Shown here: piece after piece, positions 42,142 to 50,369 of the stretch
Numbering within the stretch: the first letter of the stretch is position 1
Layout of the letters: each line of letters opens with the position of its first letter
NCBI GenBank assembly: GCA_008363215.1
Contig: RHKP01000020.1
Coordinates: forward strand, 25,524-89,523
Origin: Cyanobacteria bacterium CYA
GTDB taxonomy: Bacteria > Planctomycetota > Phycisphaerae > Phycisphaerales > UBA1924
DNA: 64,000 bases
Direction of reading: 5' to 3'
The notes under the pieces: model-generated
What the model saw: the letters and a program-made list of their open reading frames with translations, nothing else
Told to the model about the DNA's origin: nothing
Database searches by the model: none
Program-made: the position numbers and the translations under genes

Positions 42142-43770
42142 GTGACCGATCCTTCCACCCGCCCCGAAACGAGTATCCACGCGCTGGAGGCCCAACGCCG
42201 GGCCAACCGGCAGGCCGTGGCCGACCTTGGCATGGACCCCTACGGCTCGCGACTTGACGGGCTGATGGACCTGTCGTCGGCCCGGGCGTTGTATGACGAG
42301 CAGGCGGACCGCGACTATCAGCAGGCCGAAGCCGAACGCAAGGCGTTTGAGAAGGCCCACCCCGGGGTGACGCCGCCGGCGTCGCCCGATCGGCGTCCGC
42401 AGGTGCGTGTGGCCGGACGGGTGATGCTCCACCGGGACAACGGCAAACTGGTGTGGATGAACCTGCGGGACCATACCGACGCGTCGTTCCAGGTCGCGGT
42501 GAGCAAGCGAGACGCGGAGACCGGCTTTGCGGTCGCCAAGTCGACCGATCTGGGCGATCTGATCGCCGTGTTCGGGCGGTTGATGAGAACCAAGGCCGGG
42601 GAAGTGACGCTGTGGGCCGAGTCGGTGCATCCGTGCGCCAAGTGCCTGGCGCCGCCGCCGGAGAAGCACGCGGGGCTTCAGGACATCGAGTTGCGTTATC
42701 GGCAGCGCTACGTGGACATGTGGTCGAACTACGAGACCACGCGGGTATTCCAGCAGCGCAGCCGGATCGTGTCGGCGATGCGTTCTCACCTGGTCGATCA
42801 GGGCTTCATTGAAGTCGAGACGCCGATGTTGCAGGCGCAGGCGGGCGGAGCGGCCGCCCGCCCATTCATCACGCACATGAACGCGCTGGACATTGACCTC
42901 TACATGCGCATCGCGCCGGAGTTGTATCTCAAGCGGCTGCTGGTCGGCGGGCTGCCGCGGGTGTTTGAGATCAACCGCAACTTCCGCAACGAGGGGCTCG
43001 ACAAGCAGCACAACCCCGAGTTCACCATGCTCGAGTTGTACCAGGCCCACGGGAACTACCACAGCGTGATGGACCTGACAGAGGATCTGGTGCGGCACGC
43101 GGCTCGAGTGGCCGCGGAGTTGCGGCGAGGCGAAGAAGGCGTCGATGCTGACAGGCTCTGGCTGCCTTTCGGGTCGCTGCACATCGACTACGGGCGGCCA
43201 TTCGGCCGGGTGACGTACCGGGAGTTGTTCAGCCGCGGCCTGGGCTTTGAGCCCGAAGACTTAGCACGCGTGATGAGCGAAGCCGAACATCGCGGCGTCA
43301 AGACGCGCAACGACAAGGGCGAGCCGATCGACCCGGTGTTCATCATCAACAAGTTGTTTGAGGACTACGCCGAGAAAACGCTCGACCCGGCGCGTCCGAC
43401 GTGGATCATGGACTACCCGGCCGGCCTGAGCCCGCTGACGCGCCCGAGCCGCGAGAATCCGGCGCTGGCCGAGCGAGCCGACCTGTTTATCGCCCACATG
43501 GAGATCGGGCCGCACTACACGGAGTTGAATGACCCTGACGTGCAGAGCGCCAAGTTTCGTGAGCAGTTGAGCGGGCTGGACGACGAGGAGAGCACGTTCC
43601 GCACGTTTGACGAGGACTTCATCCAGGCGCTCAAGGTGGGGATGCCGCCGGCCGGGGGCATGGGCCTGGGCGTCGACCGGCTGATGATGCTGCTGACCAA
43701 CCAGCCGACGATTCGCGACGTGATTCTCTTCCCGCTGATGAGGCCCCGGAGGGCGGACGAGGCGGAGTGA
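42142..43770 (+). CDS. lysS: lysyl-tRNA synthetase, class II
   Basis: A 542-residue enzyme charging tRNA-Lys. An N-terminal OB anticodon-binding domain ([20 protein letters not shown] shared) is followed by the class II core: motif 1 in [23 protein letters not shown] (split), motif 2 around [20 protein letters not shown], and motif 3 near the C-terminus ([15 protein letters not shown]). RYRQRYVDM is the usual LysRS landmark. An insertion of about 25 residues ([20 protein letters not shown]) precedes the OB fold. The GTG start is supported by a -10 box 6 nt upstream. Confidence 0.95.
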   Translation: MTDPSTRPETSIHALEAQRRANRQAVADLGMDPYGSRLDGLMDLSSARALYDEQADRDYQQAEAERKAFEKAHPGVTPPASPDRRPQVRVAGRVMLHRDNGKLVWMNLRDHTDASFQVAVSKRDAETGFAVAKSTDLGDLIAVFGRLMRTKAGEVTLWAESVHPCAKCLAPPPEKHAGLQDIELRYRQRYVDMWSNYETTRVFQQRSRIVSAMRSHLVDQGFIEVETPMLQAQAGGAAARPFITHMNALDIDLYMRIAPELYLKRLLVGGLPRVFEINRNFRNEGLDKQHNPEFTMLELYQAHGNYHSVMDLTEDLVRHAARVAAELRRGEEGVDADRLWLPFGSLHIDYGRPFGRVTYRELFSRGLGFEPEDLARVMSEAEHRGVKTRNDKGEPIDPVFIINKLFEDYAEKTLDPARPTWIMDYPAGLSPLTRPSRENPALAERADLFIAHMEIGPHYTELNDPDVQSAKFREQLSGLDDEESTFRTFDEDFIQALKVGMPPAGGMGLGVDRLMMLLTNQPTIRDVILFPLMRPRRADEAE

Positions 43771-43874
43771 CGTCCGCGGGCCTTTGCGTAGCAGGAGCGG
43801 GGGCTTCCAACCTCCGGAGGGCCGCACGACGCCCAACTCCTTTGAACAGTCGTGGCGGGCGCCGCAAATGACAA

Positions 43875-43900
43875 CCGCCCGGGTCGCAGAACCCGGGCGG
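43875..43900 (-). terminator. GC-rich hairpin after the 43938 gene
   Basis: CCGCCCGGGT and ACCCGGGCGG form a 10-bp stem around 6 bases. On the minus strand it is followed by TTGTCATTTG, a weak T-tail. It lies between convergent lysS and the hypothetical gene and may serve both. Confidence 0.6.
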
Positions 43901-43937
43901 CGTGATCTCATGTCGAGCGGAGAACAAGGCGACCGAT

Positions 43938-45008
43938 TCAGCCGCCGTTGCCGCCCGCGCCTCCGGGGGGCTTGCGCGTGGGAACACGGTTCATTTCAAT
44001 CTGCATGGAGCCGGTGCGATCTTCGGAACCCTCGGGAGTGGCTTCCAGCATCGGGATCGGCGGGACGTGCGGATCCTGGCGCGTTTCTTCGACGGCCCGC
44101 AGGAAGGCCTGCTTTTGCTCGAAGGACCACGGCTTCCAGATCTGCTTGATCTTCGCAATGTTGGCTGCGCGATCTTCTGTCGTGTCGGCGGCCGAGCCGC
44201 GGATGGCGCGGATTTCATCCAGCCCGGGCACATCTGAAAGGGCGGCCTTGGCGAGCACCTCGTCCATGCGCCAGGTGGATTCCATGAGCATGCCGTCGAG
44301 GGCGATGCGGGCTTCCTTCACGGACTCATCCATGATGAACTTCATGAACTCGGTCAGCCCGGCGTCGCCGTAGACCTTGCTCAGTTCCTGCATCATCAGG
44401 TTCTGATAGTCCTTCATGATTTCCAGATTGAAGTCCTTCTGGATGCGAGAGAGAACGCCGCGGTCGAACAGTTCCATGGTGATCGACTTGGGCGGGACCA
44501 GCGGCGTGATTTTGTCGGTGAGCAACTTCATCGCGTTGGGGTCGACGAGGTCGATGGTGTTGAGCAGCCCATCATCGACCTGGAGGGCAAAGTCAAGGTT
44601 GTCGATGACGATCTGCTCCATGCGGTAGCGCCGCCCGGCCAGCACGGGCATGATCTCCGGCACGCGCGACTGAGCCACCGAGGGGTTGGGTTTCAGGGCT
44701 GCCAGGTCGAGCGGGTCGGAATACTGCTGGATGCGTCCGGTTTTCGGGTCAATCTGGGCGAGGGAACGCCACTTGAGCGGGGGCAGTTTGCCGCGGAGAC
44801 TGTTCGGATCGAGCGGATCGTTGCCGCCCATGCGGGGCTGATTGGGCTGAGTCTGCGGCTGCACGGTCGGCTTCGGAGTCGGGGGCGGCGGGACATAGGC
44901 GGGCGGCTCGGGCTTGGGCCCGGGCGGGGGAGTGGCGACCTGGGCCATGGCCGAGCCCACGATGAAGGGGACGCTGACGAAAACGGCCCCGACGATGTTG
45001 TGCTTCAC
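43938..45008 (-). CDS. exported hypothetical protein with proline-rich start
   Basis: A 356-residue protein from GTG 45008, with GGAGGG 7 nt upstream; an upstream in-frame ATG is rejected. A signal peptide ends near GSAMAQ. A proline-rich segment (about 25-60) is followed by a helical domain of about 250 residues with LLTDKITPLVPPKSITMELF and FNLEIMKDYQNLMMQELSKV, then a Pro/Gly tail. No family is recognised. It is divergent from pyrE. Confidence 0.7.
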   Translation of the reverse strand: MKHNIVGAVFVSVPFIVGSAMAQVATPPPGPKPEPPAYVPPPPTPKPTVQPQTQPNQPRMGGNDPLDPNSLRGKLPPLKWRSLAQIDPKTGRIQQYSDPLDLAALKPNPSVAQSRVPEIMPVLAGRRYRMEQIVIDNLDFALQVDDGLLNTIDLVDPNAMKLLTDKITPLVPPKSITMELFDRGVLSRIQKDFNLEIMKDYQNLMMQELSKVYGDAGLTEFMKFIMDESVKEARIALDGMLMESTWRMDEVLAKAALSDVPGLDEIRAIRGSAADTTEDRAANIAKIKQIWKPWSFEQKQAFLRAVEETRQDPHVPPIPMLEATPEGSEDRTGSMQIEMNRVPTRKPPGGAGGNGG

Positions 45009-45158
45009 GAGAGACCCTCCAAAGGCTGAACGCCTGCTCTGCACCATACCCACGCCCCATCGGGGCCGCGGGAACAGTCCATATCATTGCCGCTTCGGTC
45101 AAGAGTACTCCACGAATCCCAATTTTCGAGGCCCCGTTGCGCGAAGGTGACACGGGCG

Positions 45159-45164
45159 TACGCT
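45159..45164 (+). promoter_or_regulatory. pyrE promoter, leaderless spacing
   Basis: TACGCT ends 6 nt before the pyrE ATG. TTGCGC at 45137-45142 is a plausible -35 with a 16-nt spacer. No Shine-Dalgarno sequence is present. Confidence 0.55.
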
Positions 45165-45170
45165 ACCGGC

Positions 45171-45731
45171 ATGAACAGCGCCATCCTGAGCCAGTCAGAC
45201 CTTGCGCAGGCGATCGCCCAGTCTTCGCTTCTGGTCGGCGAGTTCACCTTGCGATCGGGTCGCAAGAGCAAGTACTACCTCGACAAGTACCTCTTCACCA
45301 CGCGACCTGAGATCCTCCGCGGACTGGGCATCATGCTGGCCCAACGGGTGAACCATCTGGCCGGGGATCGCGGCTGGCAGGTCGATCGCCTGGCGGGTGC
45401 GGAACTGGGGGGTATCCCGCTGGTGACCGTCGCCTCCCTCGAAACGGGGTTGCCATGCCTCTTTATCCGCAACGCCAAGAAGGACTACGGCACGGCCCGG
45501 CAACTGGAGGGCAAACTGGAGCCGGGCGAGACTGTGATTTTCGTCGAAGATGTGGCAACGACGGCCGGGCAGGCGCTCGAGGCGGTCGGGGTGCTGCGGG
45601 CCCAGGGGGCGAAGGTGCTGGCGGTCATCGCGACCATTGATCGGCTGGAGGGCGCCCGCGAGAACGTAGAGGCGGCCGGGCTGGTGTTCGAGTCGTTGTT
45701 TACGGTGCGTGATCTGGGCGTGCAGGCCTAG
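45171..45731 (+). CDS. pyrE: orotate phosphoribosyltransferase
   Basis: A 186-residue enzyme of pyrimidine synthesis (orotate plus PRPP to OMP). GEFTLRSGRKSKYYLDKYLF is the N-terminal family signature, RNAKKDYG provides the flexible-loop lysines, and EDVATTAGQ (126-134) is the PRPP-binding loop. It is about 25 residues shorter than E. coli PyrE, as in many non-proteobacterial forms. It is monocistronic, convergent with the zinc-ribbon gene. Confidence 0.93.
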   Translation: MNSAILSQSDLAQAIAQSSLLVGEFTLRSGRKSKYYLDKYLFTTRPEILRGLGIMLAQRVNHLAGDRGWQVDRLAGAELGGIPLVTVASLETGLPCLFIRNAKKDYGTARQLEGKLEPGETVIFVEDVATTAGQALEAVGVLRAQGAKVLAVIATIDRLEGARENVEAAGLVFESLFTVRDLGVQA

Positions 45732-45741
45732 TGCGACGCGC

Positions 45742-45984
45742 TTAGAGGATCGCGAAGGCAAAGAAGATCAGCACGATCACCACGACGAGGATCACCCACC
45801 ACTTTGCTCCGGCCGGCTTGTCGATGATCGCCTCGCGGCAGTGGGGGCAGATGTCGGCCTGGTCGTAGATCTGTCGTCCGCAGTTGGGGCAGGTACGGAA
45901 CTCGTCGCCGAAACGGTCGAGGTCTTCGGCGCTCGGGCCATCGGGGTCGAGTCCTTCACCGATATCGGAGTCTTGCCATTGCAC
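45742..45984 (-). CDS. zinc-ribbon membrane protein
   Basis: An 80-residue protein starting at GTG 45984, supported by a TATGCT box 6 nt upstream. An acidic N-terminus leads to a double zinc ribbon CPNCGRQIYDQADICPHC (32-49), and a single C-terminal membrane helix (WWVILVVVIVLIFFAFAIL). Proteins of this layout are common and uncharacterised; the ribbon would face the cytoplasm if the tail is inserted from inside. Confidence 0.8.
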   Translation of the reverse strand: MQWQDSDIGEGLDPDGPSAEDLDRFGDEFRTCPNCGRQIYDQADICPHCREAIIDKPAGAKWWVILVVVIVLIFFAFAIL

Positions 45985-45990
45985 ACGTCA

Positions 45991-45996
45991 AGCATA
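45991..45996 (-). promoter_or_regulatory. -10 box for the zinc-ribbon gene, leaderless spacing
   Basis: TATGCT on the minus strand ends 6 nt before the GTG at 45984, with no Shine-Dalgarno sequence. Confidence 0.45.
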
Positions 45997-46067
45997 AGCG
46001 AGCGGGCTGGAGAATCGTTTGGGAGGGTTGGCGTGAGCAGGCTGATCGCACGCGTGGAGTCACTCGC

Positions 46068-46487
46068 GTGCACACAGGCGCCTTGACCAATCTGACCGGG
46101 GCCATTCTGCGGGGCTCGCGGGCGCGCTCGAACGCGGCCGTGAAGCAGGCGACGGAACGTTTGTCGGCGGGCAAGCGGATCAATCGGGCGTCGGACGACC
46201 TGGCGGGGGATCTGGAAGTGATGCGGGAGGCCGTGCGAGGGGCGAGTGAGCGGATCAGCGCGACGCGGGCGGCCGCGGGAGCGCTGATGAGTCGGAACCA
46301 GTCAACGACCCGGCAGTGGATGGCTGAAGTTGAGGCGACGACGGGGGAACTGAGTCGGATCGAGGACACGGATGACGCGGTCGAAGTGAGCCACCTCGTG
46401 CGCGGGCAGATCCTCCAGCAGGCGAGCATCTGGTCGCTGGCCAGGCAGCAGGCACAGACGGGGTCGTTATTGTCGCTGCTACGGTGA
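46068..46487 (+). CDS. miniature flagellin-like protein
   Basis: A 139-residue protein (GTG start, GGAG 8 nt upstream). The N-terminal half follows flagellin D0/D1: AVKQATERLSAGKRINRASDDLAG corresponds to the family's ERLSSGxRINxAxDDxAG (split here as ERLSAGKRIN and RASDDLAG). The C-terminal half follows the flagellin end: SRIEDTDDAVEVSHLVRGQIL and ARQQAQTGSLLSLLR. Normal flagellins have at least 250 residues, with further D1 helices and variable domains between these parts; here they are joined directly. No other flagellar genes are in the window. It may form a minimal filament, cap or adaptor. Confidence 0.75.
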   Translation: MHTGALTNLTGAILRGSRARSNAAVKQATERLSAGKRINRASDDLAGDLEVMREAVRGASERISATRAAAGALMSRNQSTTRQWMAEVEATTGELSRIEDTDDAVEVSHLVRGQILQQASIWSLARQQAQTGSLLSLLR

Positions 46488-46505
46488 GGCGCAAGAAACG
46501 AAAAA

Positions 46506-46527
46506 CCGCCCGGATCGCTCCGGGCGG
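46506..46527. terminator. bidirectional intrinsic terminator
   Basis: CCGCCCGGA and TCCGGGCGG form a 9-bp stem with a TCGC loop. AAAAA precedes it (46501-46505) and TTTTT follows shortly after, so it can end both the flagellin-like gene and the convergent sat gene. Confidence 0.85.
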
Positions 46528-46592
46528 CGGTGTTTTTCCAACGTTCGCACGCCTTGCCGAAGACGGTCAAGGCGTGGTGCCCGTGAGGGTGG

Positions 46593-47786
46593 TTATTCGA
46601 CGAAGAGCGATCCGTCCTTGGCGGCGGCGATGAGGATGTCGGCCACTTCAGGGCGGCTGAACTCGGCGGGCGGGCGCTCGCCCTTGAAGAGCAGTTCGCG
46701 GACGGCGGTGCCGGAGAGGTTGATGATGTCGCCTTCGATCTTGGGGAAGGTCTTTGCGGAGACCATGCCGCCGTAGGCCTTGGAGTAGCCGGTGTGCTCG
46801 AATTTGAGCGGCGCGATGCCGAATGCGACGAGGTCGATCTGGTCGAAGAGTTTCTGCGCGTCGTAGGTGCCGTAGTAGTTGCCCACTCCGGCGTGGTCGC
46901 GTCCGACGATGAAGTGCGAGCACCCGTAGTTCTTGCGCATGATGGCGTGGAGGATGGCTTCGCGCGGACCGGCGTATCGCATGGCGGCGGGGAGCACGCT
47001 CAGTGCGGTGGTGGCCGGGTTGAAGTACTTGTGGACGAGAGCCTGGATCGCCTGCATGCGGACGCTGGCGCGGATGTCACCCTTCTTGGTTTCGCCGACG
47101 AGGGGGTGGATGAGCAACCCATCGCAGATTTCCTGTGCGCACTTGCACACGTACTCGTGGGCGCGGTGGATGGGATTGCGGGTCTGGAACGCGACGACGG
47201 TCTTCCACCCGCGCTTTTCAAAGTCGGCGCGGGTCTGGGCCGGCGTGAGGCGGTAGTTGAGGAAGGCCTCAGGCCCGTTCGGGTCGACACAGACGGTAAT
47301 CACCTCGATGGGACCGGCCAGGCATGTGTCCGCTTCCTTCTTGACCGCCTCGGCGCCGGGGTGCTTGCCGTCGTCGTCGCCGGGCTTGTTGAAGAAGACG
47401 GTGGCCTCCTTGGCGCGATCGTGGGGGTAGACCTCTTCGATGGTCATGACGGCCTGGAGAACCCCGTTGGGGGCATACAAGGCGACGCGCTCGCCGACCT
47501 TGGGAGCGTCGGCCTTGTCGACCGAGAGGGTGATCGGGATGGGCCAGGTCTCGCCGGAGGAGAGTTTCATGTCCTTGATGACCGAGTCGAAGTCGGGCTT
47601 CTTCATAAACCCGGTCAGCGGGCTGAACGAGCCGATGCCGATCATTTCGACATCGCAGGACTGCTTGGGGGTGAGGTTGACGCGTTTGAGCGACCGGGCT
47701 TCGGCGCGGAGCGCTTCTGCACGAGCGTCGCTGGCGATACGATTGACAAGTGTGCCGCCGTGCGGCCGAATCAGCCCTTGGCTCAT
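46593..47786 (-). CDS. sat: sulfate adenylyltransferase (ATP sulfurylase)
   Basis: A 397-residue homo-oligomeric type ATP sulfurylase. ATG 47786 is chosen because AGGAG lies 9 nt upstream. QTRNPIHRAHEY holds the HxxH nucleotide-binding motif, and GRDHAGVGNYYG and FPKIEGDIINLSGTAVRELL (split) are further signatures. It makes APS from ATP and sulfate; cysC at 49268 phosphorylates APS to PAPS. The leader contains a terminator/antiterminator pair, so expression is probably attenuated. APS/PAPS reductase genes are not in the window. Confidence 0.95.
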   Translation of the reverse strand: MSQGLIRPHGGTLVNRIASDARAEALRAEARSLKRVNLTPKQSCDVEMIGIGSFSPLTGFMKKPDFDSVIKDMKLSSGETWPIPITLSVDKADAPKVGERVALYAPNGVLQAVMTIEEVYPHDRAKEATVFFNKPGDDDGKHPGAEAVKKEADTCLAGPIEVITVCVDPNGPEAFLNYRLTPAQTRADFEKRGWKTVVAFQTRNPIHRAHEYVCKCAQEICDGLLIHPLVGETKKGDIRASVRMQAIQALVHKYFNPATTALSVLPAAMRYAGPREAILHAIMRKNYGCSHFIVGRDHAGVGNYYGTYDAQKLFDQIDLVAFGIAPLKFEHTGYSKAYGGMVSAKTFPKIEGDIINLSGTAVRELLFKGERPPAEFSRPEVADILIAAAKDGSLFVE

Positions 47787-47805
47787 GGATTCATCTCCTG
47801 AGGGG

Positions 47806-47920
47806 AAAAAAGCGGGTCGCTCCCACCAACCCGCGGGAATCGAGGTTAGGTCGCCTGAGACTGTTTTTCCATGCCGGACTGTGGTCCGGGAACATCCGGG
47901 CCCGCCGCCCGTTGGCATGG
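47806..47920 (-). promoter_or_regulatory. structured sat leader with terminator and antiterminator
   Basis: Reading the minus strand: CCATGCC (47920-47914) can pair with GGCATGG (47875-47869); inside, CCGGAC-CACA-GTCCGG forms a competing hairpin. Further on, CTAACC (47849-47844) can pair with GGTTGG (47831-47826). That overlaps GCGGGT (47834-47829), which pairs with ACCCGC (47817-47812) followed by six T (47811-47806). The last helix is an intrinsic terminator 20 nt before the sat ATG. No upstream minus-strand gene exists for it to end, so it most likely attenuates sat. No SAM-I or T-box signature was seen. Confidence 0.6.
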
Positions 47921-48005
47921 AGAGGCGAGAAACGCGTCCATTTCCGTCGGCTGTAAAACGTCAAGGCCGACTCATTGACTCGTGAAAATGCGCTGGAGAA
48001 TCGCG

Positions 48006-49109
48006 ATGAAACGCATGTATGTCCTGACCCTGACCGCACTGTTGACTCCCGGACTTGTGGCGGCGATCGCCGGCGCGCAGGACGCGCCACCCACCGAAGC
48101 GCCGGCCGAGACCCCGGCCGAACACCGCCCGGACCTGTGGGTGGGCGACAAGGCGCCGTCCCTGACGATTTCCGAGTGGGTCAAGGGAAGCCCGGTCGAG
48201 GCGTTCAAGCCCGGCGAGATCTACGTGGTCGAGTTCTGGGCGACCTGGTGCGGGCCCTGCATCGCCAGCATGCCGCACCTTTCGGAGATCCAGACCAATC
48301 TGAAGGGCAAGGGCGTGACGGTGATCGGCGTGTCGGCCGAGGATCCGGGCAACAGCCTCGACGCGGTCAAGAAGATGGTCGAGGAGAAGGGTGAGGGCAT
48401 GGCGTACACCGTCGCATTCGACGGCGGCGCCCAGACCAGCGCGAACTGGATGGAGCCAGCCGAGCAGATGGGCATTCCGTGCTCGTTCGTGGTCGACAAG
48501 CAGGGGAACCTGGCGTACATCGGTCACCCGATGTTCCTCGATATTCCGCTGGAGGGGCTGCTGGCGGGGACGTGGGACAACAAGGTGGGCATGAAGAAGA
48601 TTGCCGAGGCCGAGGAGATGCTCAACGACATCTTCAACCCCGAGTATGACGCGGCGCAGCGGTTGGCGGCCTTCGAGAAGTTTGAGGGCAAGTTCCCGGC
48701 GGTGGCGCACCAGGGGCTGCTTCGTCCGATCAGGATGAACGTGCTGATGGAGAACGGGAAGTATGACGCGGCGTGGAAACTGGCCGAGGAAATCCTGGCT
48801 GAGGGGATGAAGAAGAACGACGCGCAGGCGCTCAACGAGATCGCGTGGAAGATGGTGGACCCCGACGCGGGGATTGAGGAGCCCAACCTGCCGTTGGCGC
48901 TCAAGGCGGCCGAGGCGGCCAACACGATCACGGAGGGGAAGGACGCGTCGGTGCTGGACACGCTGGCGCGGGTGTACTGGCGGATGGGAGAGAAGTCCAA
49001 GGCGATCGAGATTCAGCGCCAGGCCGTCGAGAAGGCTGAGGGCTGGATGAAGACGCAGATCGAGGCGGTGCTCAAGGAGTATGAGGAGGGCGCCAAGACG
49101 GGCGGGTGA
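48006..49109 (+). CDS. TlpA/ResA-like thioredoxin-fold exported protein
   Basis: A 367-residue protein from ATG 48006 with GGAG 7 nt upstream. A signal peptide (about 1-25) and a Pro/Ala linker are followed by a thioredoxin domain with the redox motif W81-C-G-P-C85 (FWATWCGPC), a cis-Pro region (GIPCSFVVDKQG) and the AlkC/TlpA-type VIGVSAED strand. The C-terminal 160 residues are helical and TPR-like (YDAAWKLAEEIL, ALKAAEAANTI, DTLARVYWRMGEKSKAIEI). It is divergent from sat and probably acts in extracytoplasmic disulfide reduction or cytochrome maturation. Confidence 0.88.
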   Translation: MKRMYVLTLTALLTPGLVAAIAGAQDAPPTEAPAETPAEHRPDLWVGDKAPSLTISEWVKGSPVEAFKPGEIYVVEFWATWCGPCIASMPHLSEIQTNLKGKGVTVIGVSAEDPGNSLDAVKKMVEEKGEGMAYTVAFDGGAQTSANWMEPAEQMGIPCSFVVDKQGNLAYIGHPMFLDIPLEGLLAGTWDNKVGMKKIAEAEEMLNDIFNPEYDAAQRLAAFEKFEGKFPAVAHQGLLRPIRMNVLMENGKYDAAWKLAEEILAEGMKKNDAQALNEIAWKMVDPDAGIEEPNLPLALKAAEAANTITEGKDASVLDTLARVYWRMGEKSKAIEIQRQAVEKAEGWMKTQIEAVLKEYEEGAKTGG

Positions 49110-49138
49110 GTCCGGGGATTCCACACGCAGCAACCCAG

Positions 49139-49168
49139 GCCGCGCTCGATTATCGGGCGCGGCTTTTT
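49139..49168 (+). terminator. intrinsic terminator after the TlpA-like gene
   Basis: GCCGCGC pairs with GCGCGGC around 11 bases, followed by TTTTT. Confidence 0.85.
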
Positions 49169-49267
49169 CATCCGGGGGCCGGGGGCGAGGGCGTGCTCGC
49201 TTGATCGTTCGGGACGGGGGTCTACAGTCCTCGTCCACGGATCGAGCAAAGTCAGGAGACGGCAGCG

Positions 49268-49888
49268 ATGAGCGAGGTCAAGGCGACGAATATCCACTGG
49301 CACGAGGGCGACATCAGCCGCGACGAGCGCTGGAAGGCCCTGGGCTGCAAGGGCGCGACGATGTGGTTCACAGGCCTGTCGGCCTGCGGCAAGAGCACCA
49401 TCGCGTGCGCGCTGGAGCAGGCGCTGGTGAATCAGGGCGTGGGGTGCTATCGGCTCGACGGCGACAACATTCGCTTCGGGCTCAACAAGAATCTGGGGTT
49501 CTCGGCGGCCGACCGGGAGGAGAATATCCGTCGCATCGGTGAGGTGGCCAAGTTGTTTGCCGATGCGGGCATCGTGACGCTGACGAGTTTCATCAGCCCG
49601 TACGTCAAGGACCGCGACGCGGCCCGGAAGGTGCACGAGGACGCAGGGCTGAAGTTCATCGAGGTGTTCGTCGATACACCGATCGAGGTGTGTGAGCAGC
49701 GCGACCCCAAGGGGCTGTACAAGAAAGCCCGGGCCGGGCAGATCAAGGGCTTCACGGGGATCGATGACCCGTATGAAGCGCCGGCGAAGCCTGAACTGGT
49801 GCTCAAGCCGGCCAAAGATGACGTGAAGGCGTGTGTGAACCAGTGCCTCAAGGCCCTGGCTGACGCCGGGTTGATCAAGATGTCCTGA
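49268..49888 (+). CDS. cysC: adenylyl-sulfate kinase
   Basis: A 206-residue protein with AGGAG about 9 nt before the ATG. The P-loop is GLSACGKST (36-44), a variant of the family's [38 protein letters not shown] (split as [14 protein letters not shown] and [11 protein letters not shown]), FISPY and [21 protein letters not shown] are diagnostic of APS kinase. It phosphorylates APS to PAPS. It has its own promoter (TACAGT at 49223-49228) and a leader of about 33 nt, unlike the leaderless genes, and its own terminator. Confidence 0.95.
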   Translation: MSEVKATNIHWHEGDISRDERWKALGCKGATMWFTGLSACGKSTIACALEQALVNQGVGCYRLDGDNIRFGLNKNLGFSAADREENIRRIGEVAKLFADAGIVTLTSFISPYVKDRDAARKVHEDAGLKFIEVFVDTPIEVCEQRDPKGLYKKARAGQIKGFTGIDDPYEAPAKPELVLKPAKDDVKACVNQCLKALADAGLIKMS

Positions 49889-49957
49889 CTCCGACGCGGT
49901 GGGCGCGGGCCGACCGTGCACACAAGCGAATACGTTCTTGTTTCTGACCAGACACAG

Positions 49958-49993
49958 CGACGGGCGGCGAGGAGTCGCCCGTCGTTGTTTTTG
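49958..49993 (+). terminator. intrinsic terminator after cysC
   Basis: CGACGGGCG pairs with CGCCCGTCG around 9 bases, followed by TTGTTTTTG. It lies 70 nt after the cysC stop. Confidence 0.85.
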
Positions 49994-50369
49994 TCCGGGA
50001 GATCTCCCGAACAGGCCGGGAACGAGGAAAGACCCTGGATTCCAGACGGGTGGTCGCCGGAGCGGTGGCCGCAGTGTCGGTCGGGTTGGCGGGCGGGATG
50101 GGGTAGTCGCGCTTTGTGAGCACTCGCCCGGCGCGATCGCCTTCGGACCAGGCGGGCCGGCAGTTGGGGGGCGCCCCCGCAGAGGAAGGCGAGCCGGCGA
50201 TGCGCGAGGGGCATTGGGACGCGCCGACGCTGATGGCCCTTGTGGACATGCACGCCGAGGTGCACCGCCCGCCGGACGCGGAGGCGCGTGTGCCCAATCC
50301 GCTGCGCAACGGGTATGACGTGCGCCTGTACTCGACGCCGAAGGGCGTGCGGGGCTCGGACTACGGGCC
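49994..50369 (+). other. 376-bp stretch with a possible truncated coding frame
   Basis: From GTG 50116 (or ATG 50200) to about 50369 one plus-strand frame has strong third-position G/C bias and reads MREGHWDAPTLMALVDMHAE and NPLRNGYDVRLYSTPKGVRG. It looks coding, but continues without a stop into the antisense of the next gene until 50535. It may be a gene fragment whose 3' part was lost. No family is recognised. Confidence 0.3.

Noticed and set aside
47806..47920. Assignment of the sat leader as a T-box or SAM-I riboswitch
   Set aside because: The T-box core (TGGNACCGCG) and SAM-I conserved blocks are not present. It is therefore reported only as an unclassified attenuator.
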